A stretch of 13,554 nt of DNA from Dechloromonas sp. UBA6271 (GTDB taxonomy: Bacteria; Pseudomonadota; Gammaproteobacteria; Burkholderiales; Rhodocyclaceae), in the NCBI GenBank assembly GCA_002440665.1, contig DJUX01000009.1, positions 1 to 13,554 on the forward strand, given 5' to 3'. The position numbers were made by a program, and so were the translations under genes. The stretch's first letter is position 1, and the number at the start of each line of letters is the position of its first letter. The notes under the pieces are model-generated. The model saw nothing but the letters and a program-made list of their open reading frames with translations. It had not been told where the DNA came from and searched no databases. Below are positions 1 to 8,284 of this stretch, piece by piece.

Positions 1-37
1 CCAGAAGAAGCGATTTCTTGGCAATGTTCTTGATCAT
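1..37 (-). CDS. Start of an unidentified protein (partial)
   Basis: Only the first 12 codons are inside the window, reading leftward from an ATG at 37-35. They translate as MIKNIAKKSLLL, a positively charged start running into leucines, as at the beginning of a signal peptide. A GAGG ribosome-binding motif (bases 46-49 on the plus strand, read in reverse) lies about 8 bases before the ATG. It points the same way as mtaD, with 56 bases between them and no clear terminator, so it could be co-transcribed. An OmpA-family outer-membrane protein would fit this kind of N-terminus and neighbourhood in related bacteria, but that is a guess; 12 residues cannot identify it. Confidence 0.45.
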   Translation of the reverse strand, partial: MIKNIAKKSLLL

Positions 38-93
38 TGTTTTCCCTCGTTGAAGAAAATTAGCAAACCTTTTACCCGAGTAGCGACCTGTAT

Positions 94-1428
94 TCAGGAT
101 TCCCTACGGACCTCGAGCCTATTCTGCCATAGGGCTAACGCCGATTCCAAGTCATTTTGGCCGTTTCCGGCGAGCGTTTTGTGGTCTACGCAACACTTTC
201 CGGCGATCCAGACGTGCGTTACGCATTCGCGACCGGCGGCGTGGACGAGATGCGATACCGGGTCGTAACAAGGCTTGGTATTCAGTCCATTGAGGCTGAC
301 GGCCACAAGGTCGGCAGCCTTGCCCGGCGTTATCGAACCGGTTTCGTCGCCAAGGCCGAGGGCCACCGCGCCGTCGAGTGTCGCCATGCGCAGGACCTCG
401 CGGGCGGGGAGGGCGCTGGCGTCACCGGTGCTGCCTTTGGCCAGTAAGGCGGCGAGGCGCATTTCGCCGAACATGTCGAGACGGTTGTTGCTGGCGGCGC
501 CATCGGTTCCCAGGCCGACGTTGATGCCGAGTTGTCGCATCCGCGCCACAGGAGCGATGCCGCTCGCCAACTTGAGATTGGACGTTGGGCAATGGGCGAT
601 GCTGCAGCCGGTGGCTGCCAGCAGTTCAAGATCGTCTTCTTCCAGATGGATGGCATGGACGCCGATGAATCCCGGACCGAGCAGGCCGAGACGCTTGAGT
701 CGCGCCAGTGGTGTTTCGCCATGCTGCCGGCAGCTTTCCACGACCTCTTGCCGGGTTTCATGGATATGGCAGTGGATCGGCAGGTTGAGTTGTTCCGAAA
801 GGGTGAGAATGCGTGCGAAGCTCGCGTCGGAGACCGTGTAGGGGGCGTGCGGGGCGAGGCAGAAGCCGATCAGCGGATGGTTTCGCCATTGCTCGCGGAC
901 GGCGAGTCCCTTGTCGATGTAATCGTCGGCGTCGTTGGCGTAGGGCGTCGGGAATTCGAGGGTGGTGATGCCGAGCATGGCGCGCATGCCGAGTTCGGAC
1001 GCGGCGGTGGCGGCAGCTTCCGGGAAGAAATACATGTCGTTGAAACAGGTAACGCCACCGAGCAGCATCTCGGCACAGGCCAGTCGCGTACCGTCATATA
1101 CAAATTGTGGCGATACGTTGGCCGATTCCGCCGGCCAGATGTATTTCTGTAGCCAGTCCATCAGTGGCAGATCGTCGGCCAGGCCGCGCATCAGCGACAT
1201 GGCGGCGTGGGTGTGCAGGTTGACCAGGCCGGGGATCAGCAGGTGATCTTCGAGGACGACGTGTTTTCCCGGATTGAAGCGATTGCGCGCTTCGCCAGTG
1301 GGCAGCACGGCGATGATCCGCCCGGCATGAACAGCGACCGAATGATTTTTGAGCACCACATCGGGGTCGACCGCAGCAATCCAGCTTGGCTCGATCAGAA
1401 GGTCGATGGCTGCGAGAGGTGTTTTCAT
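94..1428 (-). CDS. mtaD: 5'-methylthioadenosine/S-adenosylhomocysteine deaminase (TRZ/ATZ family amidohydrolase)
   Basis: A 444-residue cytosolic metal-dependent hydrolase of the amidohydrolase superfamily, full length for the family. The expected metal and catalytic residues are all visible: the HTH pair (His72, His74) at the start of the barrel, His221 with Glu224 in the HIHE stretch, His258 in GVHAIH, and Asp309 in GLGTDG. The family deaminates methylthioadenosine and S-adenosylhomocysteine, to methylthioinosine and S-inosylhomocysteine, and so takes part in methionine/purine salvage. Related TRZ/ATZ enzymes act on other aminated rings, so the substrate is inferred from the family rather than proven. 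The start ATG (1428-1426) has no strong Shine-Dalgarno sequence. The gene is divergent from gyrA across a 100-base gap and is followed by the partial gene at the window's left edge. Confidence 0.85.
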   Translation of the reverse strand: MKTPLAAIDLLIEPSWIAAVDPDVVLKNHSVAVHAGRIIAVLPTGEARNRFNPGKHVVLEDHLLIPGLVNLHTHAAMSLMRGLADDLPLMDWLQKYIWPAESANVSPQFVYDGTRLACAEMLLGGVTCFNDMYFFPEAAATAASELGMRAMLGITTLEFPTPYANDADDYIDKGLAVREQWRNHPLIGFCLAPHAPYTVSDASFARILTLSEQLNLPIHCHIHETRQEVVESCRQHGETPLARLKRLGLLGPGFIGVHAIHLEEDDLELLAATGCSIAHCPTSNLKLASGIAPVARMRQLGINVGLGTDGAASNNRLDMFGEMRLAALLAKGSTGDASALPAREVLRMATLDGAVALGLGDETGSITPGKAADLVAVSLNGLNTKPCYDPVSHLVHAAGRECVTHVWIAGKCCVDHKTLAGNGQNDLESALALWQNRLEVRRES

Positions 1429-1463
1429 GGAAATCGGCGTCTGTCTCGGGATGGGCGGCGTGT

Positions 1464-1469
1464 TAAAAT
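1464..1469 (+). promoter_or_regulatory. Possible -10 box for gyrA
   Basis: TAAAAT, a five-of-six match to the sigma-70 -10 consensus, sits in the AT-richest part of the mtaD-gyrA gap, about 60 bases before the gyrA ATG. No convincing -35 hexamer stands 16-18 bases upstream (CTGTCT is the best candidate). The whole 1429-1528 segment must carry divergent promoters for mtaD and gyrA; on the opposite strand a TTGAAC (plus-strand bases 1477-1482) could serve as a -35 for mtaD, with no good -10. This is a weak call. Confidence 0.3.
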
Positions 1470-1528
1470 ATCAAATTACGCTCAGTTCAACCAATAAAGG
1501 CATCGCGCAAGCGGTGCTAATGTGAGAC

Positions 1529-4135
1529 ATGGATCAATTCGCCAAAGAAACACTGCCGATCAGCCTCGAAGACGAGATGCGGCGTTCCTATCTCGATTAT
1601 GCGATGAGCGTGATCGTCGGCCGGGCGCTGCCGGATGCGCGCGACGGCCTGAAGCCGGTGCATCGCCGCGTCCTGTTCGCGATGCACGAGCTGAACAACG
1701 ACTGGAACAAGGCTTACAAGAAGTCGGCCCGTATAGTCGGTGACGTGATCGGTAAGTATCACCCGCACGGCGATACCGCGGTATATGACACCATCGTCCG
1801 CATGGCGCAGAACTTTTCGTTGCGCTACATGCTGGTCGATGGCCAGGGCAACTTCGGTTCGGTCGACGGCGACAGCGCGGCGGCGATGCGTTACACCGAA
1901 GTTCGGATGGCCAAGATCGGCCACCAGATGCTGGAAGACTTGGACAAGGAAACCGTCGATTTTGGGCCGAACTACGACGGTTCCGAGCAGGAGCCGCTGG
2001 TCATGCCGGCGCGTATCCCCAATCTGCTGATCAACGGCTCGTCCGGTATCGCGGTGGGGATGGCGACCAATATCCCGCCGCACAACCTGAATGAAGTGGT
2101 GGCCGGCTGTCTGGCCCTGCTGGAAAACCCGGCGATCTCCATCGACGACCTGATCGAATACATCCCGGCGCCGGACTTCCCGACTGCAGCGCTGATCTAC
2201 GGCGTGATGGGTGTGCGCGAAGGCTACAAGACCGGCCGTGGCCGCGTCATCATGCGCGCCCGCACCCACTTCGAGGACATGGAAAAGGGCAATGGCCGTC
2301 AGGCGCTGATCGTCGACGAGATTCCCTACCAGGTTAACAAGAAGTCGCTGATCGAAAAGATCGCCGAGCTGGTCAACGAGAAGAAGATCGAGGGTATCTC
2401 CGATATCCGCGACGAATCCGACAAGTCCGGCATGCGCGTCGTCATCGAGTTGAAGCGCGGCGAAGTCGGCGAGGTCATCCTCAACAACCTGTACAAGCAG
2501 ACCCAGTTGCAGGACACCTTCGGCATGAACATGGTGGCGCTGGTCGACGGCCAGCCGCGCCTGCTCAACCTGAAGCAGATGCTCGAATGCTTCCTTTCGC
2601 ACCGTCGGGAAGTGGTGACGCGGCGCACCGTGTACGAATTGCGCAAGGCGCGCGAACGTGGTCACATCCTCGAAGGCCTGGCCGTTGCGCTGTCCAACGT
2701 CGATGAAATCATCGCCCTGATCAAAGCCGCACCGACGCCGGCCGACGCCAAGGTCGGCCTGATGGGTCGCCAGTGGCGCAGCCCGGTGGTCGAGGAAATG
2801 CTGTTGCGCGCGGCTTCCGATGCCTCGCGGCCGGACGGCCTGGCTCCTGAATTCGGTCTGTCCGAACAGGGCTACCGCCTGTCCGACGCCCAGGCCCAGG
2901 CCATTCTCGAACTGCGCCTGCAGCGCCTGACCGGTCTCGAGCAGGACAAGATCGTCAATGAGTACAAGGACGTGATGGCCAAGATCCTCGACTTGCTCGA
3001 TATCCTGGCCAAGCCGGAACGCATCACCGAAATCATCGTCGGTGAACTGACCCTGATCCGCGACCAGTTCGGCGACGAGCGCCGTTCTGAAATCGTCCTG
3101 CACACGCAGGAGCTGGGCATCGAGGACTTCATCACGCCGATGGACATGGTCGTTACCCTGTCGCACGGCGGCTACGTCAAGGCCCAGCCGCTCGCCGACT
3201 ACCGCGCCCAGCGCCGCGGCGGCCGAGGCAAGCAGGCGGCGGCGATCAAGGACGAGGATTTTGTCGATCACCTGTTCGTCGCCAATACGCACGATTACAT
3301 CCTGTGCTTCTCGAACCGCGGCCGCTGCTACTGGCTGAAGGTCTACGAAGCGCCGCAGGGCAGCCGGACCAGCCGCGGCAAGCCGATCGTCAATCTCTTC
3401 CCGCTGGAAGAGGGCGAGCGCATCAACGCCGTGCTGCCGGTCAAGGAGTTCTCCGAAGATCAATATGTCTTCATGGCCACCGTCATGGGTACCGTCAAGA
3501 AGACCCCTCTGTCCGATTATTCCAACCCGCGCAAGGCCGGCATCATCGCCGTCGCGCTGGACGAGGGCGATTACCTGATTGGCGTCGAGCTGACCAACGG
3601 CCAGAGCGATATCGTGCTGGTCTCGAACGCCGGCAAGGCGGTCTGGTTCGACGAAGAGGATGTCCGTCCGATGGGCCGTGGTGCCCGCGGCGTGCGCGGC
3701 ATGAAGCTGCAGGAAAGCCAGTCGGTCATTTCCCTGCTGGTCGCCGAGAGCGACCAGCAGACCGTGCTGGTCGCCACCGAGAACGGTTACGGTAAACGCA
3801 CCGTGCTGGCCGATTTCCGTCATTCCGGCCGCGGTACCCAGGGCGTGCGTGCCATCGCCGACAGCGAGCGTAACGGCACTGTCGTCGGCGCCAAGCTGGT
3901 CAATGATGAAGACGAGATCATGCTGATCACCACCGGCGGCGTGCTGATCCGCACCCGTGTGGCCGAGATTCGCGGCATGGGCCGGGCGACGCAGGGCGTG
4001 ACGCTGATTTCTCTGGACGATGGCGAGAAGCTGGCTGGACTGGAAAAGATTGTCGAGTCGGTCGGCGAGATCGAAGCCGAAGGTAACGGCGAAGGCAATG
4101 GTGAAGCAGCAGGCGAGGCCGCCGGGGAGGAATGA
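1529..4135 (+). CDS. gyrA: DNA gyrase subunit A
   Basis: An 868-residue protein that forms A2B2 gyrase with GyrB and introduces negative supercoils by passing one duplex through a double-strand break. The N-terminal breakage-reunion domain includes the catalytic tyrosine at Tyr122 (AAMRYTEVR). The quinolone-resistance-determining region reads GDTAVYD at 81-87, with Thr83 where E. coli has Ser and with Asp87 conserved. The GyrA box QRRGGRGKQ, which marks the DNA-wrapping beta-pinwheel of true GyrA rather than ParC, is present at about residue 560. The last ~22 residues form a Gly/Glu/Ala/Asn-rich acidic tail. The start MDQFAKETLP agrees with the family N-terminus although its ribosome-binding site is weak. 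The stop TGA overlaps the serC start (TGATG), suggesting translational coupling into the amino acid genes downstream. Confidence 0.98.
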   Translation: MDQFAKETLPISLEDEMRRSYLDYAMSVIVGRALPDARDGLKPVHRRVLFAMHELNNDWNKAYKKSARIVGDVIGKYHPHGDTAVYDTIVRMAQNFSLRYMLVDGQGNFGSVDGDSAAAMRYTEVRMAKIGHQMLEDLDKETVDFGPNYDGSEQEPLVMPARIPNLLINGSSGIAVGMATNIPPHNLNEVVAGCLALLENPAISIDDLIEYIPAPDFPTAALIYGVMGVREGYKTGRGRVIMRARTHFEDMEKGNGRQALIVDEIPYQVNKKSLIEKIAELVNEKKIEGISDIRDESDKSGMRVVIELKRGEVGEVILNNLYKQTQLQDTFGMNMVALVDGQPRLLNLKQMLECFLSHRREVVTRRTVYELRKARERGHILEGLAVALSNVDEIIALIKAAPTPADAKVGLMGRQWRSPVVEEMLLRAASDASRPDGLAPEFGLSEQGYRLSDAQAQAILELRLQRLTGLEQDKIVNEYKDVMAKILDLLDILAKPERITEIIVGELTLIRDQFGDERRSEIVLHTQELGIEDFITPMDMVVTLSHGGYVKAQPLADYRAQRRGGRGKQAAAIKDEDFVDHLFVANTHDYILCFSNRGRCYWLKVYEAPQGSRTSRGKPIVNLFPLEEGERINAVLPVKEFSEDQYVFMATVMGTVKKTPLSDYSNPRKAGIIAVALDEGDYLIGVELTNGQSDIVLVSNAGKAVWFDEEDVRPMGRGARGVRGMKLQESQSVISLLVAESDQQTVLVATENGYGKRTVLADFRHSGRGTQGVRAIADSERNGTVVGAKLVNDEDEIMLITTGGVLIRTRVAEIRGMGRATQGVTLISLDDGEKLAGLEKIVESVGEIEAEGNGEGNGEAAGEAAGEE
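4126..4130 (+). promoter_or_regulatory. Ribosome-binding site of serC that decides its start
   Basis: GGAGG lies in the last codons of gyrA. Two consecutive ATGs follow, at 4132 and 4135. The spacing from GGAGG is 1 base to the first and 4 to the second, so the second is the more workable start. It also gives MSRVWNFSAGP, matching the usual length of the SerC N-terminus. Confidence 0.6.
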
Positions 4136-5220
4136 TGAGCCGGGTCTGGAATTTCAGCGCTGGCCCTGCCGCGCTGCCGGAAGACGTATTGCGCCAGGCG
4201 CAGGAAGAACTGCTCGACTGGCACGGTGCCGGTTGTAGCGTCATGGAAATGAGCCATCGCGGCAAGGAGTTCACCAGCATCATCGAGCAGGCGGAAGCCG
4301 ATCTGCGCGAGCTGATGGGTATTCCTTCCGGCTACAAGGTGCTGTTCCTGCAGGGTGGGGCGACGCAGCAGTTCGCGCAGATCCCGATGAACCTGCTGGC
4401 CGGGCGCTCGGCCGACTACATCGTCACCGGTTCGTGGTCCAAGAAGGCATTGAAGGAAGCGCAGCGTATCGGCAACGTGCGTTGTGCGGCGACCACCGAA
4501 AGCAGTGGTTTCACCCGTTTGCCGACGGCCGATGAAATCCAGCTCGATCCATTTGCCGCGTATCTTCACTTGTGCACCAACGAGACGATTCATGGCGTCG
4601 AGATTCCCGCCGAGCGCATTGCCGATACCGGCGTGCCACTGGTTATCGACATGTCTTCGCACATCCTGTCGCGCCCGGTGCCGGTCGAAAAGTTCGGCCT
4701 GATCTATGCGGGGGCACAAAAGAATATCGGCCCCTCCGGCCTGACGCTGGTCATCGTCCGTGACGAATTGCTTGGCATGGCGCCATTGACCATCCCGAGC
4801 GTGATGGATTATGCGGTGATGGCCGAGAACGGTTCGATGCTGAACACGCCGCCGACTTACGGCATCTATATGGCCGGCCTGGTCTTCCAGTGGCTGAAGC
4901 GGCAGGGTGGCCTGCAAGGGATTGCTGCGGTCAACGCCGAAAAAGCCCGTGTTTTGTACGAGTGCATCGACAATTCGGCGGGCTTCTACGCTAACCCGGT
5001 TGATCCCGAATGCCGCTCGCGGATGAACGTGCCATTCACCTTGGCCAATCCGGATTTCGATGCCATTTTCCTGGCCGAATCGAAGGCAGCCGGACTTGTT
5101 TCGCTGAAGGGCCACAAGTCGGTCGGCGGCATGCGGGCCTCCATCTACAATGCTGTCTCGCTGGAAGGCGTGCAGGTGCTGGTGGATTTCATGAACGATT
5201 TCGCCAAACGCAACGGTTAA
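4135..5220 (+). CDS. serC: Phosphoserine aminotransferase
   Basis: A 361-residue PLP enzyme converting 3-phosphohydroxypyruvate and glutamate to phosphoserine and 2-oxoglutarate in serine biosynthesis. The homologous enzyme also serves pyridoxine synthesis by acting on 3-hydroxy-4-phosphohydroxy-2-oxobutanoate. It opens with the family signature NFSAGPAALP, has the HRGKEF and QGGATQQF segments, and carries the PLP-binding lysine at Lys196 in GAQKNIGPSG. Length is normal. I chose the ATG at 4135 rather than 4132 because of ribosome-binding-site spacing; the alternative adds only one methionine. It overlaps the gyrA stop by one base and is followed after six bases by pheA, so it is the first amino acid gene of the run. 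Confidence 0.97.
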   Translation: MSRVWNFSAGPAALPEDVLRQAQEELLDWHGAGCSVMEMSHRGKEFTSIIEQAEADLRELMGIPSGYKVLFLQGGATQQFAQIPMNLLAGRSADYIVTGSWSKKALKEAQRIGNVRCAATTESSGFTRLPTADEIQLDPFAAYLHLCTNETIHGVEIPAERIADTGVPLVIDMSSHILSRPVPVEKFGLIYAGAQKNIGPSGLTLVIVRDELLGMAPLTIPSVMDYAVMAENGSMLNTPPTYGIYMAGLVFQWLKRQGGLQGIAAVNAEKARVLYECIDNSAGFYANPVDPECRSRMNVPFTLANPDFDAIFLAESKAAGLVSLKGHKSVGGMRASIYNAVSLEGVQVLVDFMNDFAKRNG

Positions 5221-5226
5221 ACCACG

Positions 5227-6318
5227 ATGAGCGACGATCTGCAAATGGCACTTGCCGGAGTGCGCGCCGAAATCGACGGCATCGATGCCGAACTCCTTCG
5301 GCTACTCAACCAGCGCGCCCGCTGCGCACAGAAGGTCGGCGAGATCAAGGCCGAACACGGCGAAGCCGGACACATCTATCGTCCCGAGCGTGAGGCGCAG
5401 GTGTTGCGCCGCCTGCAGGAAACCAATCCCGGTCCGCTGCCTGGCGAGAACATCACCTTCTTTTTCCGCGAAGTCATGTCGGCCTGCCTGTCGCTCGAAG
5501 AGCCGCTGGGCATTGCCTTCCTGGGGCCGCTCGGCACCTTTTCGGAGTCGGCAGCGACCAAGCATTTCGGCCACGCCGCCCGCCTGCTACCGCAATCGTC
5601 GATCGACGACGTCTTCCGCGAAGTCGAGTCCGGCCATGCCCACTACGCCGTGGTGCCGGTGGAAAACTCGACCGAAGGCGCGGTTGGCCGGACGATGGAC
5701 CTGCTGCTGGCGACGTCGCTCAGGATTTGCGGCGAGGTTGTTCTGCGCATCCACCAGAACCTGCTCTCCAACGAGAGTGATCTGAACCAGATCATCAAGG
5801 TCTATTCGCACGCGCAGTCGCTGGCGCAGTGCCACGAATGGCTGAACCGCGTGCTGCCCAAGGCGCAGAGAATCTCGGTCGGCAGCAATGCGCAGGCGGC
5901 GCAGAATGCAGCGGCCGAACCCGGTACCGCTGCCATTGCCGGCGAGGCTGCGGCTGAGCGCTACAAGTTGCCCAAGCTGGTCGAGAATATCGAAGACGAA
6001 CCGAACAACACGACGCGCTTCCTGATTCTCGGCAAGCACGATTCCGGCATTTCGGGTCGCGACAAGACCTCATTGATCATGTCGGCGCCGAACCGCACCG
6101 GTGCCCTGCACGAACTGCTGCTGCCGCTATCCACGGCCGGTGTTTCGATGTGTCGGCTGGAGTCCCGGCCGGCCCGCAACGCGTTGTGGGAATACGTCTT
6201 CTACGTCGATATCGAAGGCCATCGCGACGAGCCGGCGATCAAGGCAGCGCTGGAAAAACTGGCGAGCTACGCCGCCTATCTGAAAATTCTCGGGTCCTAC
6301 CCGGTTGCCGTTTATTGA
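5227..6318 (+). CDS. pheA: Bifunctional chorismate mutase / prephenate dehydratase (P-protein)
   Basis: A 363-residue three-domain cytosolic enzyme making phenylpyruvate from chorismate. Residues ~5-90 are an AroQ-type helical chorismate mutase (R30 and the YRPEREAQVL segment at 51-60). Residues ~95-270 are prephenate dehydratase, with GPLGTFSESAA, ENSTEGAVGRTMDLL at 146-160 and the catalytic TRF motif at 263-265. Residues ~283-360 are a regulatory ACT domain with GALHELL and the phenylalanine-binding ESRP at 312-315. The presence of both sensing motifs suggests feedback inhibition by phenylalanine, as in the family. The gene starts six bases after serC and lacks a strong ribosome-binding site, so coupling to serC translation is likely. 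It is separated from hisC by 10 bases. Confidence 0.97.
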   Translation: MSDDLQMALAGVRAEIDGIDAELLRLLNQRARCAQKVGEIKAEHGEAGHIYRPEREAQVLRRLQETNPGPLPGENITFFFREVMSACLSLEEPLGIAFLGPLGTFSESAATKHFGHAARLLPQSSIDDVFREVESGHAHYAVVPVENSTEGAVGRTMDLLLATSLRICGEVVLRIHQNLLSNESDLNQIIKVYSHAQSLAQCHEWLNRVLPKAQRISVGSNAQAAQNAAAEPGTAAIAGEAAAERYKLPKLVENIEDEPNNTTRFLILGKHDSGISGRDKTSLIMSAPNRTGALHELLLPLSTAGVSMCRLESRPARNALWEYVFYVDIEGHRDEPAIKAALEKLASYAAYLKILGSYPVAVY

Positions 6319-6328
6319 GGAAAGCGCC

Positions 6329-7417
6329 ATGAGCCTTGTCGAACAAGCCTTGTCCTACGTCCGCGCCATCTCTCCCTACCAGCCGGGCAAGCCGATTACC
6401 GAACTGGCCCGCGAAATGGGGATTCCGGTCGAAAAAATCGTCAAGCTGGCCTCCAACGAGAACCCGCTGGGCATGAGCCCGAAGGCGAAGAAGGCGGTCG
6501 AAGCGGCAATCAATGGCATTGAGCGCTATCCGGATCAGTTCGACCTGATCAAGGCCGTTGCCGAACGTGCAGGTGTCGCCCAGAACCAGGTCGTACTCGG
6601 CAACGGTTCAAACGACGTACTCGACTTGATCGCTCGCGTCTTCCTGGCCCCCGGCCGCTCCGCCATTTTTGCCCAGCATGCTTTCGCCGTTTATCCCCTG
6701 GCGACGCTGTCGACCGGCGCCGAGCTGATTTCGACGCCGGCCAAAAACTACGGCCATGACCTGAATGCCATGCGCGCCGCCATCCGGCCGGATACGCGCA
6801 TTATCTGGATCGCCAACCCGAATAACCCGACCGGCAATTTCTTGCCCTATCCGGAAGTCCGCGCCTTCCTCGAAGCGGTGCCGAAGGATGTCGTCGTCGT
6901 GCTCGACGAGGCCTACAACGAATACCTGCCACCGGCCGAGCGCGTCGATACCGCCGCCTGGATCAAGGACTTTCCGAGTCTGGTGGTGACCCGCACCTTC
7001 TCCAAGATTTTCGGCCTGGCTGGCCTGCGCGTCGGTTACGCGCTGGCTTCCGCCGAAATCGCCGACCTGATGAACCGCGTGCGTCAGCCATTCAATGTCA
7101 ATAACCTGGCAATTGCAGCCGCCGTTGCCGCATTGGATGACCACCTGTTCGTCGCCGAAAGCTACGAGCTCAACCGGCGCGGCACGGAGCAACTGGTCGC
7201 CGGCCTGAAGCGCCTTGGTCTGGAACACATTCCGTCGCACGGTAATTTCGTGACTTTCAGGGCGGGTGACGGGGCGGCGGTCAATCAGAAGCTATTGAAG
7301 CAGGGCGTCATCGTTCGTCCCATCGGCGGTTATGGCTTGCCGGAATGGTTGCGTGTGACGATCGGCACCGAGCCGGAAAATGCCCGCTTCCTCGACGCGC
7401 TGGAGAAGGCGCTGTAA
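6329..7417 (+). CDS. hisC: Histidinol-phosphate / aromatic aminotransferase (HisC2-type)
   Basis: A 362-residue class I/II PLP aminotransferase. Visible motifs are SNENPLG (42-48), NPNNPTGN (163-170), DEAYNEY (193-199) and the PLP lysine Lys226 in TFSKIFGLAGLRVGY. The family transaminates imidazole-acetol phosphate in histidine synthesis. Copies in this position between pheA and tyrA (hisC2/hisHb in pseudomonads and relatives) are known to act also on phenylpyruvate, 4-hydroxyphenylpyruvate or prephenate, so I infer it supplies the final or near-final step of phenylalanine and tyrosine synthesis. The ATG at 6329 is chosen because GAGG ends eight bases before it; the upstream in-frame TTG would overlap pheA. 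The stop directly abuts the tyrA ATG. Confidence 0.93.
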   Translation: MSLVEQALSYVRAISPYQPGKPITELAREMGIPVEKIVKLASNENPLGMSPKAKKAVEAAINGIERYPDQFDLIKAVAERAGVAQNQVVLGNGSNDVLDLIARVFLAPGRSAIFAQHAFAVYPLATLSTGAELISTPAKNYGHDLNAMRAAIRPDTRIIWIANPNNPTGNFLPYPEVRAFLEAVPKDVVVVLDEAYNEYLPPAERVDTAAWIKDFPSLVVTRTFSKIFGLAGLRVGYALASAEIADLMNRVRQPFNVNNLAIAAAVAALDDHLFVAESYELNRRGTEQLVAGLKRLGLEHIPSHGNFVTFRAGDGAAVNQKLLKQGVIVRPIGGYGLPEWLRVTIGTEPENARFLDALEKAL

Positions 7418-8284
7418 ATGCCCGAATTCGGCAAGGTTGTCGTCTTTGGCACCGGTCTGATCGGCGGTTCCTTCGCATTGGCGCTCAAGGAAGCCGAGGC
7501 GGTCGAGGAAGTGGTCGGCTTCGGCCGCACGCCATCGACCTTGCGCGTCGCGCAGGAGCTCGGCGTCATCGACCGCGCCGGCATCAATCCGACGCATGAA
7601 ATCGAGGATGCCGACATCGTGCTGGTGGCGACACCCGTGGCGCAAATGCCGGAAATTTTCGAGCGCATCGCCCCTTACCTCGGGCCCAATACCATTGTCA
7701 CCGACGGTGGCTCGACCAAGGGCGATGTGATTGCCGCCGCCCGTGCCGCCCTCGGCGAGCGGATTGGCCAGTTCGTTCCCGCCCACCCGATCGCCGGTGC
7801 CGAAAACAGCGGCCCGGGCGCAGCGCGCTGGGATCTGTATCAAGGCAAGAAAGTCGTCGTCACCCCGTTGCCCGAAAACAGTGACGATGCGCTCGACCAC
7901 ATCAAGCGCGCCTGGTCCCGGTGTGGCGCCGATATCTATGAACTGACTCCGGCAGCGCACGACCGGGTGTTTGCCGCCGTCAGCCACCTGCCACACCTGC
8001 TGTCCTTCGCGCTGGTCCACGATCTCGCGGTGCGTGAAGACGCCGACCTGTTCTTTACCTTTGCCGCTTCCGGCTTCCGCGACTTCACGCGCATTGCTGC
8101 CAGCCATCCTGAAATGTGGCGCGACATCTGCCTTGCCAACCGCGATGCCTTGTTGGGCGAACTGGACAGCTATCGCGCGCAGCTCGACGAACTGCGCACG
8201 GCGCTTGTCCGTAGCGACGGCGAGCGGCTGGAAGAGATTTTCGGGATTGCCCGCCAAGCGCGCCGTGATTGGGCGGGCGACTGA
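7418..8284 (+). CDS. tyrA: Prephenate dehydrogenase
   Basis: A 288-residue NAD(P)-dependent enzyme that oxidatively decarboxylates prephenate (or arogenate) on the way to tyrosine. The Rossmann loop GTGLIGGS is at residues 11-18. TDGGSTKGDV at 95-104 and HPIAGAENSG at 123-132 form the substrate/cofactor core, and the HDR and SHLPH segments (181-183, 189-193) are the usual helical-domain signatures. There is no fused aroA domain (some pseudomonads have one) and no ACT domain. The ATG follows the hisC stop with no gap (TAAATG), using a GGAGAAGG ribosome-binding site inside the end of hisC. The TGA overlaps the ATG of the ligase gene by one base. The usual next gene, aroA, is missing. Confidence 0.96.
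   Translation: MPEFGKVVVFGTGLIGGSFALALKEAEAVEEVVGFGRTPSTLRVAQELGVIDRAGINPTHEIEDADIVLVATPVAQMPEIFERIAPYLGPNTIVTDGGSTKGDVIAAARAALGERIGQFVPAHPIAGAENSGPGAARWDLYQGKKVVVTPLPENSDDALDHIKRAWSRCGADIYELTPAAHDRVFAAVSHLPHLLSFALVHDLAVREDADLFFTFAASGFRDFTRIAASHPEMWRDICLANRDALLGELDSYRAQLDELRTALVRSDGERLEEIFGIARQARRDWAGD

Noticed and set aside
1517..3823. A 768-codon open frame on the minus strand opposite gyrA
   Set aside because: It mirrors the third-position G+C bias of gyrA. The translation is rich in His, Asp, Val and Gln, without recognisable domains, and gyrA on the plus strand is unambiguous.
3820..5244. A 474-codon open frame on the minus strand opposite the gyrA end and serC
   Set aside because: Same kind of shadow. 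It crosses the gyrA-serC boundary and shows no family signature.
6305..6328. An earlier TTG start for hisC
   Set aside because: It lies inside pheA, and the ATG at 6329 has a well-spaced GAGG and gives a normal N-terminus.
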